From NCBI GenBank assembly GCA_051016155.1, contig CP136537.1:1240001-1304000 (forward strand): a stretch of 64,000 nt of DNA, in the 5' to 3' direction. The notes beneath the pieces were generated by a model. It was not told where the DNA came from. It worked only from the letters and a program-made list of their open reading frames with translations, and ran no database searches. Position numbers and translations under genes: made by a program. The stretch's first letter is position 1, and every line of letters starts with the position of its first letter. Shown piece after piece: positions 9,369 through 18,756 of the stretch. The stretch is from RCC90-49c sp051016155 (lineage in GTDB: Bacteria; Bacteroidota; Bacteroidia; Cytophagales; Amoebophilaceae).

Positions 9369-10230
9369 ACTTTTAGGTGCTTTAGTGGTTATAGAATTGA
9401 GCTTATAAAGAGAAGCGGTGGGTTTTTTCCTAAGTTGAGCCAGCCAAGGCGACTAAGTTAAGAAGGGCGTATACTGATCGACCTCCTCTTATCAAGGGTC
9501 CACAATTTAGCTGCTTCGATCTAACTTTAAAAAGGACCTATAGGTAATAATCATGCTCCACCTTTAGACCTATAGCTTGACATAATGTTGAGCCTGATAG
9601 TGTCTTAAAAAGTGTGTAAAGAAAGGTTATCCCACGAGCTATATCACTCGCCATTTCTTAGTGCTTCTACCTCTTTTTTAGCTCCTAGCGCCTTCTAAAA
9701 TAGACGTCCTCTCTTCCTGGAAATGACTTAATGCATACGCATAGCTCTTATGACGCATCCTTGCCCGCTCTAATGGCACCAGTAATGACGTTTCATTCGG
9801 TAACACGCTACGCCTCTGCGATAAGATGACATACTCGCCCGAGTGCGTCTCTTTTTTGTTCGGCTTTGGCGCCTAGTAGCGTATAAACAGCCTCGTTGTT
9901 CGCTGCTTCTCCTCTAGGTGGAGGCACAAAGATACAGTCGATATAGACAATAGAATAGTAAGTGTGCAAAGGGCGTTCGAACCAGTCTAGTACTTCCTAA
10001 TGAGTTGTCTGAGTCAGACGAGGAATGCTTTGCCCGAAATAATGATGGCCGTAAAGGTGCTCAAAAATATTGCCTATTGGCGTTGTTACATAAATGTTTT
10101 TTAGAGGCCTATGCGTCCTTTTGGGAGTGATTTTTACAGCTTAAAAACTTACCTTACGGAAGTCACTTTAAAACATCCCAGTAAAGTGAGAGTGACTGAA
10201 TAAAAAATGTTCCAATAAGTAAGTAAACAA
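9369..10230. other. 862-base gap holding an IS256-type remnant
   Basis: The only coding-like content is the decayed transposase at 9811-10140. The rest (9369-9810) shows no gene, no tRNA and no DnaA-box cluster that I could see. The last bases before uvrA (10215-10230) resemble the AATAAACAAATAAC leader repeat. Confidence 0.5.
9811..10140 (-). pseudogene. IS256/Mutator-type transposase remnant
   Basis: Read on the minus strand from 10140, the frame gives recognisable IS256-family sequence: a TTPIGNIFEHLYG stretch, then LTQTT, a stop at 9997-9999, then VLDWFERPLHTYYSIVYID and AVYTLLGAKAEQKRDALG, ending at a stop at 9808. In intact IS256 transposases this corresponds to the block from the LYG motif through the first catalytic Asp (the D of VYID). 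About one quarter of a full transposase remains, with a nonsense codon, so it is dead. No terminal repeats were recognised. It lies between dnaA and uvrA. Confidence 0.65.
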
Positions 10231-13044
10231 ATGATCGCCGCCCCTCCAAAGAATGACTTAGACCAACTAGATGCCCGCAAATACATCATCGTCAAAGGTG
10301 CTCGGGTAAATAACCTCAAAAACTTAAGCGTAGCCATTCCGCGCAACCAGTTCGTAGTCATCACCGGCCTTTCTGGCTCAGGCAAGTCTTCCCTAGCCTT
10401 TGACACACTCTTTGCTGAAGGGCAGAGGATGTATGTGGAGAGTCTCAGTGCTTATGCCCGGCAGTTCCTAGGCAGGATGGAAAAGCCCGCAGTAGACTAC
10501 ATCCGAGGCGTTGCCCCTGCCATTGCCATTGAGCAAAAGACGAGTACCAAAAATCCACGCTCTACTGTAGGCACACTCACAGAAATTTACGACTATCTGA
10601 AGCTGCTATATGCCCGCATAGGCACCACCTACTCGCCAATCAGTGGGGAGCCCGTTACCAAAGACAGTGTCTCTGATGTAGTTGACTATATCCAAGGCCA
10701 AGCAGAAGGGGCCAAAGTGATGATCCTAGCGCCCATCAAGCTGCTGCAAGGGCGCAGTCTGACAGACACGCTGAAGATAGAGCTGGGTAAAGGGTTCACT
10801 AGGATTTTACAGAAAGACCAGCTGCTATTCATCGAAGAAGTGATCGCCGATCCCACCCAAGTGACCACCGAGGAGGCGCTCTATCTTTTGATAGACCGCG
10901 TAGTAGTCCAGCAGGCAACGCAAGAGAACCAATTCAGAATTGCCGATTCAGTACAAACAGCGCTCTTTGAGGGAGCAGGCACTTGCCTGATTGAAGTGAT
11001 GGGCCAAGGGCGCCAATCCTTTTCAGATCGGTTCGAGCGCGATGGGCTTGCCTTTGAGCTACCTTCTGTCAATTTTTTTAGTTTCAATAACCCACATGGG
11101 GCTTGCCGCACTTGTGAAGGATTTGGAAGGATATTGGGCATTGACCCTGACAAGGTGATTCCAAACCAACATCTTTCTGTTTACGACGGTGCTATCTTGC
11201 CTTGGCAAAGTGAAACCATGCGCCAATGGCTCCAGCCCCTCATTGACCACAGCGCAAAGTTTGATTTCCCCATTCATCGGCCCTACAGCGAGTTGTCTGC
11301 TGCCCAGCAAAAACTATTGTGGACAGGCAACAAGCACTTTCCAGGGCTAAATGCCTTCTTTGACGATCTGTCCAGGCATGCGTATAAGATTCAGTACCGG
11401 GTGCTACTGTCGCGCTACAGAGGCAAGACGCTCTGCCCTGACTGCCAAGGGACGAGGATTCGCAAAGAAGCCGCTTATGTCAAAGTGGGAGGAAGGTCTA
11501 TTGCCGAGCTTCTGCTAATGCCTGTGGAGCAACTGCTCCTCTTTTTCGACCAGCTCACCCTGCCTGCGCACCAACAGCCCATTGCTGAGCGGCTCTTGCA
11601 GGAAGTCAGAGACCGACTGGACTATCTCATGCAGGTAGGCTTGGGCTACTTGACGCTTAACCGACAGGTGGCTACGCTGTCAGGCGGTGAGCACCAAAGG
11701 GTTAAGTTAGCCACCTCGCTGGGCAGCACGTTGGTGGGCACTATGTACATCTTGGATGAACCTACCATTGGCCTTCACCCTAGGGATACGCACCGGCTCA
11801 TCGATATTCTGATAGCGCTGAAAGAACGCAAAAACACGGTCATTGTGGTGGAGCACGAAGAAGCAGTGATGCGGGCAGCTGATCAACTGCTAGACATAGG
11901 ACCAGAGGCAGGCTCGCAAGGGGGACAGTTAGTGTTTCAGGGCGACTGGAGCGCACTGGAAGATTTTAATCAGGGCCATACGGCGCGTTACCTGAATGGG
12001 GCAGCCACCATTCCTACCCCTACCCAAAGAAGAGCTTGGCGCGATGTTGTCCATATTCAAGGCGCTCATGAGCATAATTTGAAGCACGTTGACATAGCCA
12101 TTCCTTTGGGCGTGCTTACGGTTGTCACAGGTGTGAGCGGCTCTGGCAAGTCCACCCTCGTAAGACAAATTGTGTATCCAGCCATCAGCAAGCTCCTAGG
12201 GCTAGATGCAGCCCACACCGGCAAGTTTGATAAGCTAGCAGGTGACTTTCAAAAGATCGGCCACATCGATTTTGTCGATCAAAATCCCATTGGCAAGTCT
12301 TCGCGCTCCAATCCTGTCACTTATGTAAAGGCGTACGATGCCATCAGACAGCTGTTCACTCAGCAGCCGCTGGCAAAGCAGCGCGGTTACAAACCTGGCC
12401 AATTCTCATTCAACATCGAGGGTGGGCGGTGCGAAGCCTGCCAAGGCGAAGGAGAGACTCGAATAGAAATGCAATTCATGGCAGATATTCTCCTTACGTG
12501 CGAAAGCTGCCAAGGAAAGCGTTTTAAGGAAGAGATACTCGAGGTCAAGTACAAAGGCAAAGACATTGCCGAAGCATTGGCCATGACCGTCGATGATAGC
12601 CTGCAGTTCTTTGCAGACCAGCCTGCTATTTTCAGCAAGCTGCAGCCTTTGCAGGAAGTAGGCCTGGGCTATGTCTGCTTGGGGCAGTCTTCCAATTCTT
12701 TGAGCGGTGGAGAGGCGCAGCGGGTCAAGCTGGCGTCTTATTTGGGAAAAGGGCCAGCACAAAAACACACGCTGTTTATTTTTGACGAGCCCACGACTGG
12801 CTTGCACATCCACGACATCCATAAGCTCCTCCAGGCCATACAGGCCCTAGTGGACGCAGGCAACAGTGTGCTGATCATTGAGCACAACATGGAGGTGATC
12901 AAGTGTGCAGACTGGATCATCGATTTGGGGCCAGAAGGGGGCGAGCGAGGCGGCGAGATCGTCTTTCAAGGTACGCCTGAGGCCATGGTGCAGCTAGAAG
13001 ACAATCACACAGCACGTTATTTGCGAGAGAAAATAGGACGGTAG
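10231..13044 (+). CDS. uvrA: excinuclease ABC subunit A
   Basis: DNA-damage recognition ATPase of nucleotide excision repair. At 937 residues it has the full tandem ABC architecture: Walker A GLSGSGKSSL near residue 50 and GVSGSGKSTL near residue 635, two signature motifs (LSGGEHQRVKLA and LSGGEAQRVKLA), and matching Walker B segments (ILDEPTIGLHP, FDEPTTGLH). Zinc-binding CxxC pairs are seen at CRTC, CPDC, CEAC and CESC. The ATG at 10231 lies just after an AATAAGTAAGTAAACAAATG-like leader. The gene stands alone; uvrB and uvrC are not in the window. Confidence 0.97.
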   Translation: MIAAPPKNDLDQLDARKYIIVKGARVNNLKNLSVAIPRNQFVVITGLSGSGKSSLAFDTLFAEGQRMYVESLSAYARQFLGRMEKPAVDYIRGVAPAIAIEQKTSTKNPRSTVGTLTEIYDYLKLLYARIGTTYSPISGEPVTKDSVSDVVDYIQGQAEGAKVMILAPIKLLQGRSLTDTLKIELGKGFTRILQKDQLLFIEEVIADPTQVTTEEALYLLIDRVVVQQATQENQFRIADSVQTALFEGAGTCLIEVMGQGRQSFSDRFERDGLAFELPSVNFFSFNNPHGACRTCEGFGRILGIDPDKVIPNQHLSVYDGAILPWQSETMRQWLQPLIDHSAKFDFPIHRPYSELSAAQQKLLWTGNKHFPGLNAFFDDLSRHAYKIQYRVLLSRYRGKTLCPDCQGTRIRKEAAYVKVGGRSIAELLLMPVEQLLLFFDQLTLPAHQQPIAERLLQEVRDRLDYLMQVGLGYLTLNRQVATLSGGEHQRVKLATSLGSTLVGTMYILDEPTIGLHPRDTHRLIDILIALKERKNTVIVVEHEEAVMRAADQLLDIGPEAGSQGGQLVFQGDWSALEDFNQGHTARYLNGAATIPTPTQRRAWRDVVHIQGAHEHNLKHVDIAIPLGVLTVVTGVSGSGKSTLVRQIVYPAISKLLGLDAAHTGKFDKLAGDFQKIGHIDFVDQNPIGKSSRSNPVTYVKAYDAIRQLFTQQPLAKQRGYKPGQFSFNIEGGRCEACQGEGETRIEMQFMADILLTCESCQGKRFKEEILEVKYKGKDIAEALAMTVDDSLQFFADQPAIFSKLQPLQEVGLGYVCLGQSSNSLSGGEAQRVKLASYLGKGPAQKHTLFIFDEPTTGLHIHDIHKLLQAIQALVDAGNSVLIIEHNMEVIKCADWIIDLGPEGGERGGEIVFQGTPEAMVQLEDNHTARYLREKIGR

Positions 13045-13083
13045 GTTAATCATCGGAGATAGGGCTTAAGCCAAAGTAGCTCT

Positions 13084-13091
13084 TACTTTTG
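13084..13091 (+). promoter_or_regulatory. possible -7 element (TACTTTTG)
   Basis: TACTTTTG matches the Bacteroidota TAnnTTTG element, but no TTG is seen 19-20 bases upstream. It would start transcription about 135 bases before the preferred lipoprotein start. Confidence 0.35.
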
Positions 13092-13231
13092 CTTGACCAA
13101 TGGATGAGAAAAAGCTAGAAGCAAGTGTAAACCCTCTTCATACCCTCGTGATTTACTACGTTTGTGGGACCAACAATGAGCGTATCTCAGCGTGCAGGAT
13201 TAGACATGATATATATAAAAGGCAAATCTTC

Positions 13232-14203
13232 ATGACCTACTTAATCTCTTTAAAAAAGTATTTACACGCAAAAGGGCCCCGTTTGCTAGGACTCTCTCTA
13301 CTAGTTATCGCAGGGTGTAGCAATCCTTCCCCGCGTCCTGGTAGTCAATTCAAAGGAGAATTAGAGTTGTTAGTGGAAGATAAGGGGGAGTTCAAATTAG
13401 TGAACAAAGGACCTGGCAAGGTCAACCTGGGGCAATATACTTTGTCTTTTAGGGTAGCAGAAGCCAAAGACTATGACAATAATGATGTTTTAGGTTTAAA
13501 AGCCTATCATAGGAGCTCAGTATTATACACGAAAATACAGGATACCCAGACAGGAAATCCTAGCGAGGCCTACAAAGAGAAGACGATAGAGATCAGAGAA
13601 AAAGGTATCAAGAGCAGACCTTGGGGTGAATCAGAAAGATCAGAAAAAGGCGTTGTCTTGGAACCAGAGCAAGCATTAATTTTTGAGGTGCAGGCAGATG
13701 TATACGGTGCAGCTAGAGTAATCATAGAATGCTCTTTGTTAGACCCAGCAGGCAAGCAAATAGCTCAGAAGCGAGGAAATGTTTGGGAAAGCAGAGTGCG
13801 TGTTTGTGTTGAAAGGATAGCGGATGGATCTAGCAACTACAATCTTTCATTTTCAATTGAAAATACGGCAGATACCCCCCTAGACCTTAGGGTACTTCCT
13901 GGAAAGCTATTCAGTTACCAGGATCGGGATCCTTACTATAAAGAGGAGAGGCAAGTCCATGTAGAGTGTGAATTTTTTTCGAGACTAGGTTATTCAACAA
14001 GTAAGAAAATATCCTTGAAACCGAAAAGAACTCATCATAACCTATCTCCTAGGCTACCTATTTTACAGAAAAGTGAAGCAACGAGTTTCTCTTTTAGCCC
14101 CCTTTCCTTAAATCTGGAAGAAGTTACGCATGTGGCTATTGTTGTCAAAAATGAGCGTTTTGAAGTGATTGGCGCTAGCGAAAAAAAGGCCTTACTGCCA
14201 TAG
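13232..14203 (+). CDS. putative lipoprotein, function unknown
   Basis: I do not recognise a family. The ATG at 13232 gives a 323-residue protein with a classic lipoprotein signal: a Lys-containing start, a hydrophobic core (LLGLSLLVIAGC) and a lipobox Ile-Ala-Gly-Cys. An in-frame ATG at 13100 would bury the signal peptide 44 residues in, so it is unlikely. The mature part is polar, with beta-strand-like patterning and two similar halves that each hold a statement of the form 'L-V-E/KGPGKVNLGQYTLSF' and 'YNLSFSIENTADTPLDLRV'. These could be Ig-like or adhesin-like folds, which is a weak inference. It lies alone between uvrA and pcrA, probably anchored in the outer membrane. Confidence 0.75.
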   Translation: MTYLISLKKYLHAKGPRLLGLSLLVIAGCSNPSPRPGSQFKGELELLVEDKGEFKLVNKGPGKVNLGQYTLSFRVAEAKDYDNNDVLGLKAYHRSSVLYTKIQDTQTGNPSEAYKEKTIEIREKGIKSRPWGESERSEKGVVLEPEQALIFEVQADVYGAARVIIECSLLDPAGKQIAQKRGNVWESRVRVCVERIADGSSNYNLSFSIENTADTPLDLRVLPGKLFSYQDRDPYYKEERQVHVECEFFSRLGYSTSKKISLKPKRTHHNLSPRLPILQKSEATSFSFSPLSLNLEEVTHVAIVVKNERFEVIGASEKKALLP

Positions 14204-14474
14204 ACTCTTCGTGATAGCTTGGCAAAGCCATTGTTGCAGCCTAATGTATGCATAAAGGAGAGCAGTTAAGTCATCCAACTTGTGTCTGAACAACCAGAAG
14301 TAATCATATGCTTAAGCAAACCACCCAATGCACTAATCGAGACTGTTGCAAAACGTATTTAATCTTCTAGCAGGACTTGAAAAATAGCCTTTGCAAGCCT
14401 AGAGAATGGCTTTAAAATCGCTCGATCACCAAATCACTCAATAATGCAATGGCCTCTAATCATACAATAACCCC
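14204..14474. repeat. intergenic dispersed repeat copy (14342-14457)
   Basis: Bases 14342-14457 match 44394-44493 over about 100 bases: GACTGTTG, then GGACTTGAAAAA, then AATCACTCAATAATGCAATGG. The same sequence in reverse lies at 62946-63063. It immediately precedes the helicase gene. Confidence 0.65.
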
Positions 14475-16733
14475 ATGACCCTCTCTCACCTCAACGAAGT
14501 ACAACGCCTGGCCGTCACTAACACTGAGGGGCCTTACATGATCATTGCTGGGGCAGGAGCAGGTAAGACCAGTGTGCTGACACACCGCATTGCTTATCTC
14601 CTGCACGAAAACAAAGCAGATCCTTTCAACGTCCTGGCGCTGACCTTTACCAATAAGGCCGCTAACGAAATGCGCCACCGCATTGAAAAGGTGGTAGGCC
14701 CTGAGGCCAGAAATCTTTGGCTAGGTACCTTTCACAGCATCTTTGTCCGCATACTCCGCACAGAGGCAGAGCGCCTGGGCTATCCGCGGAACTTTACTAT
14801 CTACGACAGCGCAGATAGCAAGTCTTTGATCAAGGCCATCATCAAAGAGATGAACCTGGACGACAAGGTGTACAAGCCTGGCGTGGTGCTCTCCCGCATC
14901 TCTGGGGCTAAAAACAGATTAGTCTCTGCCCAGGCCTATGCCTCTGATCCTGTTTACCAAGCAGACGACGCCAGTGCGCTTAAACCGCGTATGGGCGAAA
15001 TCTTTTTGCGATACACCGATCGGTGCTTCAAGGCAGGGGCAATGGATTTTGACGACCTGCTTTTCAATACCCACAAGCTCTTTAATCAACACCTCGATGT
15101 GCTCTACAAATACCAAGAGCGCTTTCGCTACATTCTGATCGATGAGTTTCAGGACACCAACATGGCCCAGTACATGATTATTAAAGACTTGGCCACAGTC
15201 CATCAAAACATCTGTGTTGTAGGCGATGATGCGCAGAGCATCTATGCCTTCAGAGGCGCAGATATTCAGAATATCCTCCATTTTGAAAAGGACTATCCCC
15301 AGCTCAATGTGATCAAGCTAGAGCAAAACTACCGCTCTACCCAGAACATTGTGGAAGCAGCTAATTCCATCATTAGCCACAACAAAGCGCAACTCAAAAA
15401 AGAGGTTTGGACCGCCAATGAGACAGGAGAGCCGCTAGGGCTTATCAGGGCTGCCACAGATACAGAAGAGGGCAGGCTAGTAGCAGCTTCTATTTATGAA
15501 AACAGGGCTAGCCAGCAGCTGAACTACAGTGATTTTGCCATCTTATACCGCACCAACAGCCAGTCGCGGGCCATGGAAGAGGCGCTCAGAAAGATGAATA
15601 TTGCTTACCGCATCGTGGGGGGCATGTCCTTCTACCAAAGGAAGGAGGTCAAAGACTTACTGGCTTACTTGCGTTTTGTGGTTAACCCTAACGACGAAGA
15701 GGCGCTGAAAAGAATCATCAACCTGCCTAAGCGCGGCATTGGCCCCAGCAGTGTCGACAAGATGGTGATCGCTGCCAATGACCATGCCATCTCCTTATGG
15801 GAAGTAGTGTGCAATGCAGCCAGCTTTCTGGACAAACGGGTGGCCACGATCATCGAGGGTTTTGCACACATGATCCAGCGCGCCGCCTCAGAACTGCAAG
15901 ACAGAGATGCTTATGAGATTGCCAACACGCTGGCCCAACGCTCGGGCCTGCTCAAAGAGCTGCATGAAGACAAAACCGTGGAAGGCCTGAGCCGCTACGA
16001 AAACGTGCAGGAGCTGCTGAATGGCATCAAAGAGTTTACGGCCAACCCTGAAAATGAAGACACCAGCTTAGCCGCCTTTTTGCAGGAGGTAGCCTTGGTG
16101 ACCAATGTGGACGAAGCAGACCAGGATAGTACAAGTAAGGTTACTTTGACGACCATCCATGCCGCCAAAGGCCTGGAGTTTGCTTACGTGTATGTGGTGG
16201 GCATGGAAGAAGAACTCTTCCCTTCGTCCATGATGCTGGCCAGCCGCGCCGACCTAGAAGAGGAGCGACGTCTTTTTTATGTGGCTGTGACGCGGGCCCG
16301 ACAAAAGGTCTTCCTTTCTTATGCCCTGAGCCGGTACCGCTTTGGGCGCCTTAATCACTGCGATCCCAGCCGCTTTATTAAAGACATTGATCCTGCTTAC
16401 GTACAAGAGAATCCTTATCACACTGCCCAGAAACTTGGTTATACCCACAGTAACACGAGCTATGCGACCCGCTTGGTACGCACCAGCAAAAAGGCCTCCA
16501 AGCCATTGAAGCGGGCCGCTGTTGCTGCTAGTTCCCATAGCCCCTTGCCTCCCAGCGACCTGGCCAAGATCCAGGTAGGGGTACAAGTAGCTCACTCTAA
16601 ATTTGGTTTGGGCACAGTGACGCAGTTAGATGCTACAGGAGGGGCGCACAAAGCTCACATTCTTTTCAAAGACTTCGGTGAAAAGACTCTCCTCCTTAAC
16701 TTCGCTAAGCTGAGCATTGTGGAGCCAGTGTAG
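14475..16733 (+). CDS. pcrA: UvrD/PcrA-type ATP-dependent DNA helicase
   Basis: Superfamily 1A 3'-5' helicase used in repair and replication-fork maintenance. The motifs appear in order: motif I GAGAGKTSVL near residue 27, motif Ia TFTNKAANEM, motif II LIDEFQDTN, motif III GDDAQSIYAFRGA, motif IV QNYRSTQNI, motif V TIHAAKGLEF and motif VI VAVTRA. The 752-residue length fits PcrA/UvrD rather than RecB or Rep variants. The C-terminal ~60 residues hold the Tudor-like PcrA tail (VAHSKFGLGTV). The gene is monocistronic, with a dispersed repeat directly upstream. Confidence 0.95.
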   Translation: MTLSHLNEVQRLAVTNTEGPYMIIAGAGAGKTSVLTHRIAYLLHENKADPFNVLALTFTNKAANEMRHRIEKVVGPEARNLWLGTFHSIFVRILRTEAERLGYPRNFTIYDSADSKSLIKAIIKEMNLDDKVYKPGVVLSRISGAKNRLVSAQAYASDPVYQADDASALKPRMGEIFLRYTDRCFKAGAMDFDDLLFNTHKLFNQHLDVLYKYQERFRYILIDEFQDTNMAQYMIIKDLATVHQNICVVGDDAQSIYAFRGADIQNILHFEKDYPQLNVIKLEQNYRSTQNIVEAANSIISHNKAQLKKEVWTANETGEPLGLIRAATDTEEGRLVAASIYENRASQQLNYSDFAILYRTNSQSRAMEEALRKMNIAYRIVGGMSFYQRKEVKDLLAYLRFVVNPNDEEALKRIINLPKRGIGPSSVDKMVIAANDHAISLWEVVCNAASFLDKRVATIIEGFAHMIQRAASELQDRDAYEIANTLAQRSGLLKELHEDKTVEGLSRYENVQELLNGIKEFTANPENEDTSLAAFLQEVALVTNVDEADQDSTSKVTLTTIHAAKGLEFAYVYVVGMEEELFPSSMMLASRADLEEERRLFYVAVTRARQKVFLSYALSRYRFGRLNHCDPSRFIKDIDPAYVQENPYHTAQKLGYTHSNTSYATRLVRTSKKASKPLKRAAVAASSHSPLPPSDLAKIQVGVQVAHSKFGLGTVTQLDATGGAHKAHILFKDFGEKTLLLNFAKLSIVEPV

Positions 16734-16748
16734 CGCTGATGAGATTAT

Positions 16749-16756
16749 TAGCTTTG
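16749..16756 (+). promoter_or_regulatory. possible -7 element (TAGCTTTG)
   Basis: TAGCTTTG fits TAnnTTTG and lies 52 bases before the ATG at 16808. No clear TTG element is present at the expected distance. Confidence 0.4.
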
Positions 16757-16807
16757 TTTATTTGGGGCGCTGATGGGCCTTCATTGACCATAAATAACTG
16801 ACAACGG

Positions 16808-18427
16808 ATGAAAAAGCTTCCTATTGGCATTCAGAGCATTGAGAAAATCCTTGGTAAGGGCAACTACGTTTATGTCGATAAGACCTCTTTTGCCCTGCAA
16901 TTGATCGAAGGAGATGCTCCCCATCATTTCTTCTCTCGTCCTAGACGTTTTGGTAAGTCGCTCTTTGTAAGCACGCTCAAAGAGATATTCTTGGGTAACA
17001 AGGAGCTCTTCAAGGGCTGCGCTATTTATGATAGCAACTATGACTGGCCTGTATATCCTGTGCTGTCCTTCAACTTTGCTAGGATTGCTAATGAAACACG
17101 TTCAACACTTGACGATGGGATACAAGAAGCCTTGGAAGACATAGCTGAGCTATATCAAGTGGCGATTAAAGGGTCCTCTTTACAATCAAGACTCGGTAGA
17201 CTAGTCACAGCGCTGGCCAAGCAAGCACCTGTTGTGGTGCTGGTGGACGAGTACGACAAGCCTCTTATTGACCATATTCATCATCCAGGGGCAGCAGATG
17301 AGAACCGCAAGCTGCTTCAAGGCTTTTTCGGTACGCTCAAAAACTTAGAAGATAGCATCCATTTCACCTTTGTCACAGGCATTGCCAAGTTCTCCAAGGT
17401 CTCGCTCTTCTCTGAAGCTAACCACTTAAAGGACATCACCATGATGCCAAAGTATGCTGGAATGATGGGTTATACCGAACAAGAGCTGGTGCACTATTTC
17501 GATGAGCATGTTCAGGTCATTGCTCAGGAACGCAACGCACAAGGCCAGCCCACGATCGAAGAGGATGTACTAGCAGAGATCAAAGAATGGTACAATGGCT
17601 ACCGCTTCTCTAAAGCGGATACGCAGGTTTACAATCCTTTCTCCACACTCAATTTCCTCGATGAAAGAACGCCCCAAAGCTACTGGTATGATAGTGGTAC
17701 GCCTGCGTTCTTGATTGAACAAGTCAAAAAGCATCCAGAGGCTGCCGTGCCCCTGGCTGGCACTACTGCCGAGGAGAGTACGCTGATGAGTATCAGTAGT
17801 CTCGAAGATATTGATCTGAAAGCCTTGATGTTTCAGACAGGCTATCTCACCATCAAGGGCTATAGCGCCATGAGCAAACACTATCAACTAGACTTTCCCA
17901 ATGAGGAAGTGCGCGAAGCTTTTACAAAATCGCTCGTTAGACAGTTTGCACAGATTGATACGAAGCTCTCTTCTAAGATGGAGGAAGCGCTGGAGCAGTA
18001 TGAGCTGACGCAGTTTTTTAACCAAGTTCAAGTGACCTTGGCTAGCTTTCCGTACCAGCTTTTTAGCAAGGTGCAGGAACGCACGTATCATGGCATGTTA
18101 CTGAGTCTGATGAGCGGAATGGGCTTAGAAGTATCTGCAGAACGCCCGAGCAATCTGGGCCGCGTTGATCTTCTAGTGGAACTGCCTACGAAGACCTATG
18201 TAATGGAGGTGAAGCTGGACAGTAGTGCTGAGGCCGCCCTGGCCCAGATTCGAGAGAAGCAATATCATGTGCCACATCTGAGAAAGGGCAAAGAAGTGGC
18301 GATCGTAGGACTGAACTTTTCTTCTGAGACGCGCAACCTGGCGGGCTGGCGCGGGGAACTATTGAGTGAGTACGGGAAGTTGGTCCATAAATTGAGGCCC
18401 GAGCAGGACCAAGTAGAAGACGACTAG
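16808..18427 (+). CDS. AAA-ATPase-like / PD-(D/E)XK nuclease family protein (copy 1)
   Basis: Matches the AAA-ATPase-like (PF09820) plus PD-(D/E)XK (DUF1703, PF08011) family common in Bacteroidota and in intracellular bacteria. The N terminus opens with KLPIGIQSIEKILGKGNYVY. A modified P-loop RPRRFGKS lies at residues 44-51 and a Walker-B-like VVVLVDEYDKPL near residue 145. The nuclease core near the C terminus has Asp454, Glu467 and Lys469 in the order D...ExK. Its cellular role is not known to me. A close paralog starts at 20830 and a fragment of a third lies just downstream at 18476. Repeat-associated expansion suggests mobility or recombination. Confidence 0.9.
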   Translation: MKKLPIGIQSIEKILGKGNYVYVDKTSFALQLIEGDAPHHFFSRPRRFGKSLFVSTLKEIFLGNKELFKGCAIYDSNYDWPVYPVLSFNFARIANETRSTLDDGIQEALEDIAELYQVAIKGSSLQSRLGRLVTALAKQAPVVVLVDEYDKPLIDHIHHPGAADENRKLLQGFFGTLKNLEDSIHFTFVTGIAKFSKVSLFSEANHLKDITMMPKYAGMMGYTEQELVHYFDEHVQVIAQERNAQGQPTIEEDVLAEIKEWYNGYRFSKADTQVYNPFSTLNFLDERTPQSYWYDSGTPAFLIEQVKKHPEAAVPLAGTTAEESTLMSISSLEDIDLKALMFQTGYLTIKGYSAMSKHYQLDFPNEEVREAFTKSLVRQFAQIDTKLSSKMEEALEQYELTQFFNQVQVTLASFPYQLFSKVQERTYHGMLLSLMSGMGLEVSAERPSNLGRVDLLVELPTKTYVMEVKLDSSAEAALAQIREKQYHVPHLRKGKEVAIVGLNFSSETRNLAGWRGELLSEYGKLVHKLRPEQDQVEDD

Positions 18428-18436
18428 GGACTATTT

Positions 18437-18478
18437 TGATTCACCAAACTCTCATTTAACTTGGACTAAGTTCCGGAG
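18437..18478 (+). repeat. IS-end-like repeat, copy 1
   Basis: TGATTCACCAAACTCTCATT followed by TAACTTGGACTAAGTTCCGG aligns with 62827-62870 (+) and with 20702-20746 (-). Consensus GATTnACAAAACTCCCACTC then AACTTGGACCACATT. This copy is the most diverged. Confidence 0.6.
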
Positions 18479-18709
18479 CAAAGACTAGTCTTTGAGCTAA
18501 AGCGAGACCAAACAGCTACCTTTGCGTTGGAGCAGGTCCGCCGCAAGGAGTACCGCACGCCCTATGCACAAGTAGGCAAGGCGCTCTTGGTGATGGGTAT
18601 TAACTTTTCTTCGGAGGCGCGCGATATTAATGATTGGAAGGGAGAATGGTTTGGCGAAACAGGTAGACGCACATTTGTGCCCACTCTTGAAGAAAATACA
18701 ATGCACTAA
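18476..18709 (+). pseudogene. fragment of a third PD-(D/E)XK nuclease paralog
   Basis: The frame from 18476 reads LVFELKRDQTATFALEQVRR and GKALLVMGINFSSEARDI, which corresponds to the last ~75 residues of the paralogs at 16808 and 20830 (for example FELKVDQPASIAMEQARVRE in the latter). The E-x-K of the nuclease core survives but the ATPase domain and most of the protein are missing. It starts exactly where the 42-base IS-end-like repeat ends, so an insertion or excision event probably truncated it. It resembles copy 2 (FELK) more than copy 1 (MEVK). Confidence 0.75.
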
Positions 18710-18756
18710 ACATAGTCATTGATCATTGCTAACTGATAATTCAACTTTTGTTTTCT

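Larger units (their letters stand above)
18428..18756. other. short gap with IS-end-like repeat and paralog fragment
   Basis: Contains the 42-base repeat at 18437-18478 and the broken nuclease tail at 18476-18709. The remaining ~45 bases before the DUF4290 gene look like plain leader. Confidence 0.55.

Noticed and set aside
9369..10230. oriC beside dnaA
   Set aside because: I looked for clusters of TTATCCACA-type boxes and found none; the space is partly an IS256-type remnant.
13100..13231. 44-residue N-terminal extension of the lipoprotein from the ATG at 13100
   Set aside because: It would place the signal peptide internally; the ATG at 13232 gives a proper lipoprotein signal.
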